From positions 242,918-306,917 of the forward strand of contig JAVYKX010000001.1 in NCBI GenBank assembly GCA_038741495.1: DNA of 64,000 nt, given 5' to 3'. This document shows positions 7,238 to 16,580 of the stretch, in pieces. Position 1 is the stretch's first letter, and each line of letters begins with the position of its first letter. The notes below the pieces were generated by a model that saw only the letters and a program-made list of their open reading frames with translations, was not told the origin of the DNA and did not search any database. The position numbers and the translations under genes were made by a program. Origin of the DNA: Thermofilum sp. GTDB lineage: Archaea > Thermoproteota > Thermoprotei > Thermofilales > Thermofilaceae.

Positions 7238-9937
7238 ATGAGAAGCAAGCTAGCCATAGCACTGGTCATAGCTTTAGTCCTTTCGGCAGCCTGTGGAGTT
7301 GTTCTCGCACAACCTCAGGGCCCCTGGGTCGACGAGGTTATCTTCTTCAGGGAGCCCGACCCTGCGAAAGTTGTGGACATGCTTGTTAAGGGTGACATGC
7401 ACATCTACTTCAGCGATGTGCGTGCAGACCCCGCGCTTCTCGAGAGGATAAGGACGGAGCCGGCTTTAGGCTACAAGTATTCCTACGGCTTGTACTTCGA
7501 GCTCACATTCAACCCTGTTGGCCCAGAGTTCCCGGCTACGGGGAAGTTGAACCCCTTCAGCAACCCGCGGATTAGAGAGGCCATGAACTGGCTGGTAGAC
7601 AGGAACTACATCGTGAACGAGATCATGGGCGGCTTCGCTAGGCCCAAGCTCCTACCGATAGTGTCAGCCTTCCCCGACTACGCTAGGCTGGCCGAAACCG
7701 CCAAGCTGCTGGAGGCCGAGTACAGCTACAACTTCGAGAAAGCGAAGGAGGTAATTTTCGAGGAAATGGTCAAGATGGGTGCAGAGTTCAAGGAAGGCAA
7801 GTGGTACTACAAGGGTGAACCAGTAACAGTAACCTTCCTGATCAGGGTTGAGGACCAGCGGAGGGCTATCGGCGACTACGTTGCAAGCCAGCTGGAGAAG
7901 CTCGGCTTCACGGTCGAGAGAAGGTACGGGAGAAGCAGAGAGCTCGCTCCCCTGTGGATCGCCGGGAACCCGGCAGACGGCAAGTGGCACATCTACACGG
8001 GAGGCTGGATCACCACGCTCATCTCTAGAGACGATGCCGATAACTTCGGCTTCTTCTACACGCCTCTAGGCGCGTTGGGCCCGCTCTGGAGCGCTTACAA
8101 GCCCGACCCCTTGTTCTACGAGGTAGCTACGAGGCTCTGGAACAGAGACTACAAGACTATAGAGGAGAGGCAAGAGCTCATGGCCAAGGCCGCTGTGATG
8201 GCTCTCAAGGACTCCGTGAGAGTGTGGCTCGTCGACCAGATCGTGCCCTGGGTCTACAGGAAGGAGGTCTCCTGCGCTGCCGACCTGTCCTCTGGCTTCG
8301 ACAACTACCTCTGGCCCATGACTCTGCGTTTCGTCGACAAGACTGGTGGATCCGTGAAGATCGGAATGAGGGAGGTGCTAGTCGACCCCTGGAACCCTGT
8401 GGCAGGCACAAACTGGATCTATGATGCAGTCATCATATGGGCTGTTAACGATTACTGGCAGAGGCCTAACCCGTACACTGGCTTGCCGATGGCGAACAGG
8501 CTGGTTAGCGCCGAAGTCTACGTGGAGAAGGGTGTGCCCACCGCAGCCAGCAGCGACTGGCTTAAGCTAACGTTCGTGGATAAGGTCGAGGTTCCCGCGG
8601 ACGCTTGGTGGGGCTACGACGTTGCGACCGGCAAGGTGATCACTTCCGGCGAAGCTGGTGTAAAGGTTGCTAAAGTTAAAGTCGTGGCTAACTACGGTAG
8701 CGTGATCGGCAAGATAAAGTACCACGACGGAACGGTGATGAGCCTTGCAGACTGGCTTATCGGCTGGCCTTTAACCTTCGCTAGAGTCGACCCGAAGAGC
8801 CCGCTGTACGATGAATCCGCGCTCGAGGCTTTCAACGCTTGGAGGAGCGTGTTCGCTGGCTGGAGGATTGTAAGCCAGGATCCGCTGATCATCGAGTACT
8901 ACGGTAACTACACAAGCCTCGACGCGGAGTACATCGTAGGGTACTTTGCCGGCTGGCCTGCTAACCCGTGGCACATGCTCGCAATCGGTATCAGAGCTGA
9001 GGAGAAGGGCCTGCTCGCCTTCAGCTCCGACAAGGCTGACAAGCTGAAGGTCGAGTGGATGAACTACATAGGCGGGCCGAGCCTCGAGGCCCTCTCCAAG
9101 ATGCTCGACGAAGCGATCGCGGAGAGCTACATACCCTTCAAGGAGTACTTCAGCAAGTACGTAACGCCTGCTGACGCGAAGAGCAGGTACGAGGCTCTGA
9201 AGCGCTGGTACTCGGAGCGCGGCCACTTCTGGGTTGGCAACGGTCCGTTCTACCTCTTCAAGGTGGACTATACCGCCGGCCAGGTGATTCTGAGAGCTAA
9301 CAGGGAGTATCCCGACAAGGCTGACCGCTGGGCTTTCCTCGCGGAGCCTCCTATCCCTGAGGTCAAGGTGACACCGCCGGAAGCCGTGGTGCCTGGCCTT
9401 GCTGCGGAGTTCAAGGTTAGCATCACGTTCAAGGGAGCCCCCTACCCCAACGCCAGAATGGACTTCGTCAGGTACCTCGTGATGGACGCGGCTGGAAACA
9501 TCCTTGCGAAAGGCTCTGCTAGCCCTGCTGCAGAGGGCGTCTGGTCAATCAAGCTGAGCGAGGTAGATACCGGCAAGATGACGCCCGGCGGCTACAGGAT
9601 CATGGTTATAGCGCTGAGCAGGGATGTGGCCATGCCGGCGACTATCGAAGCACCGTTCATAGCTACCTCACAGATAGCTTACTTCCAAACGCTCCTCGCA
9701 GCAGCGAGAAGCGCTCTAGAAGCTAGAATAGGTTCGCTCGAGGCCGGCATAAGCGACGTTAACAGGAAAGTTGGAGCTCTCGAGTCGAGTGCTGCCGCGC
9801 TCCAGAGCAACCTGACCATCGCCATAGCTCTCGCTGTGATCGCGCTGCTACTGTCAGCAGCAGGTATCGCAATGGTATTCAGGAAGCCCAAGGCAGCCTC
9901 TCCAGCTGGAGAAGGGACTGTAGCTAAGACCGCCTAA
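7238..9937 (+). CDS. ABC transporter substrate-binding protein, family 5 (oligopeptide/oligosaccharide type)
   Basis: The 899-residue protein begins with a signal peptide (about 1-24) and an SBP_bac_5 fold spanning most of the chain. Typical signs are the FNPVGPEF...NPRIREAMNWLVDR segment near 90-130 and the NGPFYL segment near 670. Beyond this lie a beta-rich domain (about 705-805), a short coiled-coil-like stretch (ARIGSLEAGISDVNRKVGAL, about 825-845) and a C-terminal transmembrane helix (about 860-882), which tethers it to the membrane. This C-terminal anchor replaces a lipid anchor and is usual for archaeal members. It feeds the permeases encoded downstream. Peptides or sugars are possible ligands. 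Confidence 0.9.
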   Translation: MRSKLAIALVIALVLSAACGVVLAQPQGPWVDEVIFFREPDPAKVVDMLVKGDMHIYFSDVRADPALLERIRTEPALGYKYSYGLYFELTFNPVGPEFPATGKLNPFSNPRIREAMNWLVDRNYIVNEIMGGFARPKLLPIVSAFPDYARLAETAKLLEAEYSYNFEKAKEVIFEEMVKMGAEFKEGKWYYKGEPVTVTFLIRVEDQRRAIGDYVASQLEKLGFTVERRYGRSRELAPLWIAGNPADGKWHIYTGGWITTLISRDDADNFGFFYTPLGALGPLWSAYKPDPLFYEVATRLWNRDYKTIEERQELMAKAAVMALKDSVRVWLVDQIVPWVYRKEVSCAADLSSGFDNYLWPMTLRFVDKTGGSVKIGMREVLVDPWNPVAGTNWIYDAVIIWAVNDYWQRPNPYTGLPMANRLVSAEVYVEKGVPTAASSDWLKLTFVDKVEVPADAWWGYDVATGKVITSGEAGVKVAKVKVVANYGSVIGKIKYHDGTVMSLADWLIGWPLTFARVDPKSPLYDESALEAFNAWRSVFAGWRIVSQDPLIIEYYGNYTSLDAEYIVGYFAGWPANPWHMLAIGIRAEEKGLLAFSSDKADKLKVEWMNYIGGPSLEALSKMLDEAIAESYIPFKEYFSKYVTPADAKSRYEALKRWYSERGHFWVGNGPFYLFKVDYTAGQVILRANREYPDKADRWAFLAEPPIPEVKVTPPEAVVPGLAAEFKVSITFKGAPYPNARMDFVRYLVMDAAGNILAKGSASPAAEGVWSIKLSEVDTGKMTPGGYRIMVIALSRDVAMPATIEAPFIATSQIAYFQTLLAAARSALEARIGSLEAGISDVNRKVGALESSAAALQSNLTIAIALAVIALLLSAAGIAMVFRKPKAASPAGEGTVAKTA

Positions 9938-9950
9938 AGTTCAAGCTTTA

Positions 9951-9969
9951 AAATTTTCTCTTTTTCTCT
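9951..9969 (+). terminator. T-rich terminator after the binding-protein gene
   Basis: Runs of T (AATTTTCTCTTTTTCTCT) begin 13 nt after the stop codon at 9937, the usual form of archaeal termination. It would separate the abundant binding-protein transcript from the permease operon. Confidence 0.5.
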
Positions 9970-10038
9970 ACCTTTTCCACTTCTCTGCTTTGAAACTTTC
10001 CGAGCAAGTCCAACTAACTAGGTAGGAATATCCAGATA

Positions 10039-10065
10039 AGTTTAATAAACTTTAATAATAAAGGC
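10039..10065. repeat. AT-rich inverted repeats in the binding protein-permease gap
   Basis: AGTTTAATAAACT (10039-10051) is a perfect palindrome with a 1-nt centre. It overlaps a second inverted pair, CTTTA and TAAAG (about 10050-10063). They sit between two T-runs in the 240-bp gap and could bind a regulator or affect transcript ends. No sRNA motif was found in the gap. Confidence 0.4.
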
Positions 10066-10086
10066 GGGCGCTCTCAAAACAGCTTA

Positions 10087-10094
10087 TTTTTTTT
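10087..10094 (+). terminator. T8 terminator-like run
   Basis: Eight consecutive T residues precede the probable permease promoter (AT-rich CATAAAACCTTTAAGG, about 10119-10134). This is the second T-run after the binding-protein gene, so read-through into the permeases is probably low. Confidence 0.45.
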
Positions 10095-10178
10095 GAAGAT
10101 AGTTTCCTTTCTCTGCTACATAAAACCTTTAAGGCCCCTGTTTGAAGGCGCTTGTAGACAACGAGCTAGGTGCACGGT

Positions 10179-11252
10179 ATGGTACCGGCTTCCTTGAAAG
10201 GCTTCCTAAAGTACAGCTTGATACGAGGTTCTATCCTCTTCCTCACGGTTGTAGCGGCGATATATTTAACCATAGTCATCGCGAACATGGGCGGCAAGGT
10301 AGATGAGATCGTTCTCAGTGAGCTACGCATGGCTATAACGCAGAGGGTGAACATGGACCCCCAGTACAAGAACTTGCCTGCCCCTGAGAGGGAGAAGCTG
10401 ATCGAAGCTATGCTGGAGAACGAGAAGAAGAGGCTGGGCTTGGACACACCCTTCTTTGTGAGGAGCTTGATTTACCTGAAAGACGCTATTACTCTTGATC
10501 TCGGTAGAGCGTTGTACATGACCAGCGACTCGGGATCGAGGCTTGTCAAGAACATTATCCTCGAGAGGTTACCCGCGACAGTCCTTCTATTCACAACTGT
10601 TACCGTCATCAACTTTTTTATTCACCTGTTTCTCGGCCTCTACCTGTCTAGGCACTACGGCAGCTTCTTCGACAAGCTCACAGTGGCGCTCGCGCCGACT
10701 TCGGTGATACCTGGCTGGTTCTACGGCATTCTCCTGATCCTAATCTTTTACACGTGGCTTCACGTACTGCCACCCGGCGGCTTCGTCGATGTCCCGCCAC
10801 CCGAGGAACCTGTGGCTTACGCTCTGAGCGTGCTTAAGCACATGATACTGCCTATGGCAGCTTGGATCATCTCCGGCTTCTTCCTGGGAGTCTACGGCAA
10901 CAGGACTTTCTTCCTCATATTCTCAACCGAGGATTACGTTGAAGCGGCTAAAGCGAAGGGCCTGCCACCCCGCCTCATCGAGACAAGGTACATACTTCGC
11001 CCCACCCTGCCGCCCATAGTAACGAGCTTCGCGCTCACGCTTATAGGCTCGTGGGGTGGCGCTATAATCACGGAGACCGTGTTCAACTGGCCCGGTCTCG
11101 GCCTCGTAACTTACGAGGCTATCTCGAGGTTTGACACCCCAGTAATCGTCGGCATAACCGTGATCTACGCCTACTTACTGGCAGCGACGGTCTTCATACT
11201 CGATATAATATACGGGCTGCTGGATCCCCGCATCAAGGTCCGTTTCGGCTGA
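10179..11252 (+). CDS. ABC transporter permease, DppB/OppB type
   Basis: About 357 residues. The first transmembrane helix (about 14-35) is followed by an extracytoplasmic segment (about 36-110) and then five more helices. The EAA loop is seen in EDYVEAAKAKGLPPRLIETRYILRPTLPP (about 250-278), which docks on the ATPases. ATG 10179 was chosen over the GTG at 10170. It is first of four transporter genes with gaps of 5-11 nt, plus a membrane protein at the end. It forms the membrane pore with the next gene product. Confidence 0.9.
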   Translation: MVPASLKGFLKYSLIRGSILFLTVVAAIYLTIVIANMGGKVDEIVLSELRMAITQRVNMDPQYKNLPAPEREKLIEAMLENEKKRLGLDTPFFVRSLIYLKDAITLDLGRALYMTSDSGSRLVKNIILERLPATVLLFTTVTVINFFIHLFLGLYLSRHYGSFFDKLTVALAPTSVIPGWFYGILLILIFYTWLHVLPPGGFVDVPPPEEPVAYALSVLKHMILPMAAWIISGFFLGVYGNRTFFLIFSTEDYVEAAKAKGLPPRLIETRYILRPTLPPIVTSFALTLIGSWGGAIITETVFNWPGLGLVTYEAISRFDTPVIVGITVIYAYLLAATVFILDIIYGLLDPRIKVRFG

Positions 11253-11262
11253 GGTGGGAGCC

Positions 11263-12687
11263 ATGAGCAGGCCGTCAAGAGCTGAGAGCTTGAGGAGAGT
11301 CCTCCAGGACATCATGTACTACAAGTCGGGCGTGGCGGGCCTCCTGCTGATCACACTCTTGGTGGCGTTATCTATCTACACTGTAATCGTCCTGCCCGTT
11401 GACAGGGCTATCTACCTCTGGAGGAGCAGCGAGATATGGCTAGATAACCCCAGAACGGCCGCCCCGGAGTGGGTTCAGTTCTTCGTGGGGCGAGAACTAC
11501 CGAAGACAGTGGTGCTAGACAGCAGAGCTGCTAGGCTCGGTGTGGCAAAGTCCTCCACGCCTATTTTCGGCACAAACATGAAGAAGATTCTCATAGAGTT
11601 CTCTTTCGAGTACAGCTACGACGACTTCCCAAGCGAGGTGAACGTTTTCCTGAACGCCAAAGCGGCTAAGCAGCTGCCAGTTCTCAAAGTGATCTGGGTG
11701 AAGCCTAGCGGGGATGCGATCACGCTGATCGAGACTGCGATGAGCGGGCCGAACATGAGCCTCTACGTTACAGCTAGCGAGCACGTGCTTAGGAACATGG
11801 TCGGCTACGTTACTGCTAAGTTTGGCTTCCAGCCGAGCGACAGGTGCACTCAGCTGAGGCTTCTCTTCGGCCAGTACACTCCTGACGCTCTCAGAACGGG
11901 CGACATGGTTATCGAGAAGGGGAGGTACAGGCTGATTATCGATGCGACGGTGTTTGATGAACAGGACGATCTTGACGCTAAGCTGGTGGTCTACGGCCTA
12001 GTGCACGGGATCGCGGGAACGGATCACCTGAGGAGGCCGCTCGAGATCGCGCTGCTCTGGGGTGCTCCCGTGGCTTTGGCTTTCGGGTTGACCGCTTCGC
12101 TCGTAACGTCCCTGGTCCAGATGATTATCGCGACCATAGGGGCCTACTACGGTGGACTCCTGGACTCCTTAATTCAGCGAATCACCGAGATCTACATGGT
12201 CCTCCCGTTCCTCCCGTTCCTGATAATGATCTCCGTGTTCTACCAGGTGAACATCTGGGTGATCTTAGTTGTGGTGATCGTGCTCAGTATTTTCGGAGGA
12301 GGGATAAAGTCGACGCGCGCCCTCGTCATGCAGATAAAGGAGTACCCCTACATAGAGGCAGCGCGCACCTACGGAGCATCGAACATGCGGATAATCTTCC
12401 TGTACATCATACCCAAGATCTTACCGCCCATAGTGCCCGGTCTTATCTCCGCGGTTCCGGGGTTCGTATTCCTCGAGGCCGCGCTAGCATTCCTTGGGCT
12501 CGGAGACCCTCTGCTTCCAACTTGGGGTAAGGTTATCAACGATGCTTTCGAAAACGGCGCAGTGTACAAGGGTTACTACTACTGGGTTCTCGAACCCTCG
12601 GCTCTACTCATCCTTACGGGTATAGCTTTCGCGCTCTTCGGTTTCGCGTTGGATAGGATTGTGAACCCGAGGTTGAGAGAGCTTTAG
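11263..12687 (+). CDS. ABC transporter permease, DppC/OppC type with large ectodomain
   Basis: About 474 residues against the usual 280-300 of DppC. The excess is an extracytoplasmic domain of roughly 210 residues between transmembrane helix 1 (about 25-45) and the permease core. The core carries the EAA loop YIEAARTYGASNMRIIFLYIIPKILPP and AALAFLGLGDPLLPTWG. The start is ATG 11263, placed 6 nt after the GAGGTGGG ribosome binding site; the nearby GTG at 11254 lies inside that site. The ectodomain could contact the large binding protein (inference). Confidence 0.9.
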   Translation: MSRPSRAESLRRVLQDIMYYKSGVAGLLLITLLVALSIYTVIVLPVDRAIYLWRSSEIWLDNPRTAAPEWVQFFVGRELPKTVVLDSRAARLGVAKSSTPIFGTNMKKILIEFSFEYSYDDFPSEVNVFLNAKAAKQLPVLKVIWVKPSGDAITLIETAMSGPNMSLYVTASEHVLRNMVGYVTAKFGFQPSDRCTQLRLLFGQYTPDALRTGDMVIEKGRYRLIIDATVFDEQDDLDAKLVVYGLVHGIAGTDHLRRPLEIALLWGAPVALAFGLTASLVTSLVQMIIATIGAYYGGLLDSLIQRITEIYMVLPFLPFLIMISVFYQVNIWVILVVVIVLSIFGGGIKSTRALVMQIKEYPYIEAARTYGASNMRIIFLYIIPKILPPIVPGLISAVPGFVFLEAALAFLGLGDPLLPTWGKVINDAFENGAVYKGYYYWVLEPSALLILTGIAFALFGFALDRIVNPRLREL

Positions 12688-12698
12688 AGGTGGGCGTT

Positions 12699-13667
12699 AT
12701 GTCTCCTGTGCTGAGCGTTAGGAACCTGAGGCTTTACTTCAGGACCAGGAAGGGAGTAGTGAGGGCAGTGGACGGAGTAAGCTTCGACCTCGATAAAGGG
12801 GAGACCTTAGCCATAGTGGGAGAATCGGGCTGCGGGAAGACCTCTCTTGCCCGAGCGATTATACGCCTGCTCCCGAGGAACGTGCACACCTACGATGGGC
12901 AAGTGCTTGTCGACGGAGTCGATGTGATGAAGCTAAGCGAGGAGGGCTTCAGGCGGCAGGTTCGCTGGAGGAAGATTGCGATGGTCTTCCAGGGTGCGCA
13001 GAACTCGCTGAACCCAGTGCTCAAGGTGGGCTTCCAGGTCGCGGAGCCGTTGATCATCCACATGGGCTTAAGCAAGGAAGAGGCGCTGATCGAAGCCAAG
13101 AGGTACTTGAGAATGGTGGGGATACACGAGAGCTTTGCCGACCGCTACCCGTTCGAGCTTAGCGGTGGAATGAAGCAGAGGGCTGTGATCGCGATGGCTC
13201 TCGTCACGAACCCGGAGGTAATCATCCTGGATGAGCCTACCTCTGCGCTAGACGTGATAACCCAAGCTAACATCATGAACTTGCTGAAGAGGATTAAGAA
13301 CGAGCTGGGCATCAGCTATCTGTTCATCACGCATGATGTCCCGCTGACGAGCGAGCTGGCGGATAGAGTTGCGGTAATGTACGCGGGCCAAATTGTAGAG
13401 CTTTCCGATGCGGATAGCTTCTACGTACAGCCGCGACACCCCTACGCTGAGAAGCTCATGGCCAGCGTGCCTACCCTGAGGACTGAGAAGAAGCTGGAGT
13501 ATATCCCTGGCACGCCGCCTAGCCTTATTAACCCGCCTCCCGGTTGTCGCTTCCACCCACGGTGCCCGCTCGCCTTCGAGAGGTGTACCCGAGAGGTTCC
13601 GCCGCCTTACGAATATAAGCCTGGGAATTACGCTGCTTGCTGGCTGGTTCACGAAGGTAAGAGGTGA
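12699..13667 (+). CDS. ABC transporter ATP-binding protein, DppD type
   Basis: About 322 residues. Walker A is GESGCGKT (about 40-47), the signature is LSGGMKQR (about 150-157), and Walker B is VIILDEPTSALD (about 172-183). The C-terminal oligopeptide_HY domain holds Cys residues (GCRFHPRCPLAFERC and a late AACW), which in related proteins can bind an iron-sulfur cluster. GAGGTG at 12687-12692 precedes ATG 12699, so the GTG at 12690 is part of the ribosome binding site. It powers transport together with the next gene product. Confidence 0.93.
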   Translation: MSPVLSVRNLRLYFRTRKGVVRAVDGVSFDLDKGETLAIVGESGCGKTSLARAIIRLLPRNVHTYDGQVLVDGVDVMKLSEEGFRRQVRWRKIAMVFQGAQNSLNPVLKVGFQVAEPLIIHMGLSKEEALIEAKRYLRMVGIHESFADRYPFELSGGMKQRAVIAMALVTNPEVIILDEPTSALDVITQANIMNLLKRIKNELGISYLFITHDVPLTSELADRVAVMYAGQIVELSDADSFYVQPRHPYAEKLMASVPTLRTEKKLEYIPGTPPSLINPPPGCRFHPRCPLAFERCTREVPPPYEYKPGNYAACWLVHEGKR

Positions 13668-13672
13668 AAGAG

Positions 13673-14659
13673 ATGAGTGCGGAGCCCCTGCTCAGGGTTG
13701 ATAACTTGAGGACGTGGTTCGAGCTCCGCAAGGGACTTTTCGGGCCGCCGGTATACCTGAAAGCCGTCGATGGAGTGTCCTTTACTCTCAGAGAAGGCGA
13801 GGCGGTGTCTCTCGTCGGGGAGTCCGGAAGCGGTAAAACCACCCTTGGTAAGACTATCTTGAGGTTGTACGAGCCAACGGATGGAAAGCTCGTATTCAAG
13901 GGTCGTGACATAACCCACGATGATGAGAAGAACCTCATGTGGTACAAAAGAGAAACAGGTCTCGTGCAGCAGGACCCCTACGGCGCGATGCCATCGTTCA
14001 TGACCATACAGAGGATCCTCGAGGAGCCCCTTATAGTGCACAAGGTCGGCAGCAAGGCGGAAAGGCTCGAGAGGGTCTATAAAGCCCTCGAGGAGGTTAA
14101 GCTGACACCAGTAGAGGATTTCGCTCACAAGTATCCCCACATGTTAAGCGGCGGACAGCTTCAGCGGGTAGCAATTGCAAGAGCCCTTATCCTCCAGCCG
14201 AGCCTCGTAGTTGCGGATGAACCCGTTTCGATGCTCGACGCCTCAGTGCGCATCGAGATACTTTACCTGATGCGTGAGCTTCAGGAGAAAAGGAAGATCA
14301 GCTTCATATACATCACACACGACCTCTCGACAACCAGGTACTTCAGCGAGTGGATCTTCATCATGTACGCGGGCCACCTCGTGGAAAGAGCGCCCACGAG
14401 GGAGCTGCTGAAGAACCCGCTGCACCCCTACACTAAGGCTCTTCTGGCGGCTATACCGGATCCAGACCCCGAGAACCGTAAGCGGTACCGAGAGGTTCCA
14501 CCTGGAGAGCCTCCAAGCCTCATCAACCCGCCTAGAGGATGCCGCTTCCAGCCCAGGTGCCCTTACGCTTTCGAGAGGTGCCGCGCGGAGGAGCCTCCCG
14601 AGTTCGAAGTCGAGCCCGGGCACTTCGTCAAGTGCTGGCTCTACGTGGGCCGTGGGTAG
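13673..14659 (+). CDS. ABC transporter ATP-binding protein, DppF/OppF type
   Basis: About 328 residues, with Walker A GESGSGKTTLGK (about 47-58), signature LSGGQLQR (about 158-165) and Walker B LVVADEPVSMLDASV. The C-terminal domain repeats the GCRFQPRCPYAFERC Cys pattern of its partner. The start is ATG 13673, after GAGGTGAAAGAG; the GTG at 13664 lies in the ribosome binding site and in the end of the preceding gene. It pairs with DppD as a heterodimer. Confidence 0.93.
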   Translation: MSAEPLLRVDNLRTWFELRKGLFGPPVYLKAVDGVSFTLREGEAVSLVGESGSGKTTLGKTILRLYEPTDGKLVFKGRDITHDDEKNLMWYKRETGLVQQDPYGAMPSFMTIQRILEEPLIVHKVGSKAERLERVYKALEEVKLTPVEDFAHKYPHMLSGGQLQRVAIARALILQPSLVVADEPVSMLDASVRIEILYLMRELQEKRKISFIYITHDLSTTRYFSEWIFIMYAGHLVERAPTRELLKNPLHPYTKALLAAIPDPDPENRKRYREVPPGEPPSLINPPRGCRFQPRCPYAFERCRAEEPPEFEVEPGHFVKCWLYVGRG

Positions 14660-14665
14660 AGATTC

Positions 14666-15292
14666 TTGGAGAGAAGAGAAGAGCACGCTAAGAGGCGCAG
14701 GAAACTTATTCTTTTGATCGTGATCGGCCTCGCAGCGTTCTTAGTTGGAGCGCTTGTGCTTCTATACAGTAGCTACTACACGTCGCTCAGGTTTAAAGCC
14801 TCGGTAACGCTCGTCTACCCAGAGAATTTCTCAAGCAGGGTGGAACTCAGGGGCGCTTCGTCGGAAAAGGTCTACTACACCGTGGGGGCGCGGGGCGGCC
14901 CCTTCAACATCACACTGGTTTTCGAGGACGTTAACGGTTCTGCGATCGGACTCACGCAGCTGGAGAGGGTATCGGGGAACCGAACAGGCTTTCTACGCTT
15001 AGACGGCATCCCCGCTGCTTTCGTAGCTACCGCCCAGTGCCCTTCATGTAGAGGAGAGGTGAACCTAAGCGTTGTTTATGCAAGCTTCGACCGCGGCGTG
15101 TACACTGCCATTGTCGTGCTCGGGAGCATTCTGGCTATGAGCGGCGCTATCGCTCTAGGGCTGGGGTCTTGGCTCATAGTTTACGAGGAGCGATCGGTCA
15201 GCTTAAGCGGTGCCACGCAGCTTCCCGGCGAGCACTCTAGCAGCGACGACGAGGGGGTCCCAGACGGGAGCGAAGGGCGGAGCGTAACCTAG
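14666..15292 (+). CDS. Two-helix membrane protein of unknown function at the end of the transporter operon
   Basis: The 208-residue protein has a basic N terminus, a transmembrane helix (about 13-34), an outward domain with N-x-S/T sites and a CPSC motif, a second helix (about 148-172), and an acidic/Ser-rich tail (SSSDDEGVPDGSE). Start TTG 14666, 6 nt after the OppF stop. The last 90 nt overlap the convergent oxidoreductase gene, and the low-complexity tail is encoded there, so it may be a recent extension. Function unknown; position suggests a transporter accessory. Confidence 0.65.
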   Translation: MERREEHAKRRRKLILLIVIGLAAFLVGALVLLYSSYYTSLRFKASVTLVYPENFSSRVELRGASSEKVYYTVGARGGPFNITLVFEDVNGSAIGLTQLERVSGNRTGFLRLDGIPAAFVATAQCPSCRGEVNLSVVYASFDRGVYTAIVVLGSILAMSGAIALGLGSWLIVYEERSVSLSGATQLPGEHSSSDDEGVPDGSEGRSVT

Positions 15293-16555
15293 GTCGCTGA
15301 AGAACACGTCTTTGTATGTCGCGCCGGCGGAGAGCAGGGTTGCTGCCGCGTTTATCCTTGCTAATACGCCTTCTCTTCCCACCGCCTGAGCGCCTAGCAG
15401 TCTCCCCGTCTCCGAGTCAACCACGAGTTTCACCTTAATCTCGGAAGCTCCCGGGTAATAGCTGGGCTTAGTTCTAGCCGTAATCAAAGCAGAAACGGGA
15501 TTGTAACCTTCGCGCTTAGCTTGCTCTTCCGTGAGCCCAGTTCTCCCAACCTCCAGGTCGAACACCTTAGTCACCGCGGTTCCCACAGCGCCGGGGAACT
15601 CTTCGGGCACTCCAGCGAGGTTCGCGCCCGCCACGTAACCCATCTTGTTCGCGATAGGGGCTAGGGGGAACCAGTCCGGCTTGCCTGTAACAAGGTTCAA
15701 CGCTTGCGCAACATCACCGGCGGCGTAAACATCCTCCAAGCTCGTCTGCATGCGCTTATCGACCTCTACTGCGCCTGTCTGCCCCAGCTTGAGCCCAAGC
15801 TGCTTGGCAAGCTCTACTTCAGGTGCTACGCCTATCGCAACGAAGACCGCGTCGACGGTGTACTCTCCCTTATCGGTAATTACTCTGTTGACCGAAGAGC
15901 TACCGGACAGCTCTAAGACCTTCTCACCAGTGTGAACTTCAACACCGCCTCTGCGCAGCTCTCCCTCCACGGTTTCAGAAATCTCTGGGTCCAGCTGCGG
16001 CATGACATGCTGCATGACTTCTATGAGAATAACTTCCTTACCAATCTTCGCGAGGTTTTCCGCTAGCTCTACACCGATGTACCCTGCTCCTACCACGGCG
16101 ACGCGGCGCGCACGCGATAAAGCATCCCTAGCTGCTTCAGCATCCTCTAGGGTTCGAAGGTAGAAAGTGCCCGGAAGGTGGCTCCCAGGGACGTTCAGCC
16201 TCCTAGGTTTAGCCCCTGTAGCTATGAGTAGCTTGCTCCACTCGAAGGTTAAGGTCTCGCCCGTGTGCCTCCTAGCTTTGAGGTAGCCATCCCCGACCTC
16301 TGTCACCTCTGTCCTCACGTAGACTTCTATACCTCTCTCCTCCGTGAAGACTCTCAACGGGTAATGAACTAGGTCATCGATGCTTGCCGCTAGTCCGCCG
16401 AGATAGTAGGGGATACCGCACGGCGCGTAGCTGACGTAAGAGCTTCTCTCGAAGACTGCCACTCTAAGCGAGGGTTTTAGCCGCTTTGCTCTCGAGGCTG
16501 CCGTCATCCCGGCAGGTCCTCCACCTATGACGGCGACATCTAAGTGCTCTGGCAC
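15203..16555 (-). CDS. CoA-disulfide reductase-like FAD/NAD(P)H oxidoreductase
   Basis: About 450 residues with the FAD-binding GGGPAG motif at about 11-16, a second nucleotide motif VVGAGYIGVELAENL (about 160-175), and a C-terminal dimerisation domain ending DLGYAPPFAPVWDPLVVAARV. The active-site Cys46 in YAPCGIPYY matches the single redox Cys of class III members such as CoA-disulfide reductase and NADH oxidase. Probable role: recycling of CoA disulfide or polysulfide with NAD(P)H. GTG 16555 gives a proper N terminus; the frame opens to 16627, but that would run into surE. It follows surE by 25 nt. Confidence 0.85.
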   Translation of the reverse strand: MPEHLDVAVIGGGPAGMTAASRAKRLKPSLRVAVFERSSYVSYAPCGIPYYLGGLAASIDDLVHYPLRVFTEERGIEVYVRTEVTEVGDGYLKARRHTGETLTFEWSKLLIATGAKPRRLNVPGSHLPGTFYLRTLEDAEAARDALSRARRVAVVGAGYIGVELAENLAKIGKEVILIEVMQHVMPQLDPEISETVEGELRRGGVEVHTGEKVLELSGSSSVNRVITDKGEYTVDAVFVAIGVAPEVELAKQLGLKLGQTGAVEVDKRMQTSLEDVYAAGDVAQALNLVTGKPDWFPLAPIANKMGYVAGANLAGVPEEFPGAVGTAVTKVFDLEVGRTGLTEEQAKREGYNPVSALITARTKPSYYPGASEIKVKLVVDSETGRLLGAQAVGREGVLARINAAATLLSAGATYKDVFFSDLGYAPPFAPVWDPLVVAARVLAGKLRGTA

Positions 16556-16580
16556 GCGTTTACGCTTTGAGAGCCGGCAC

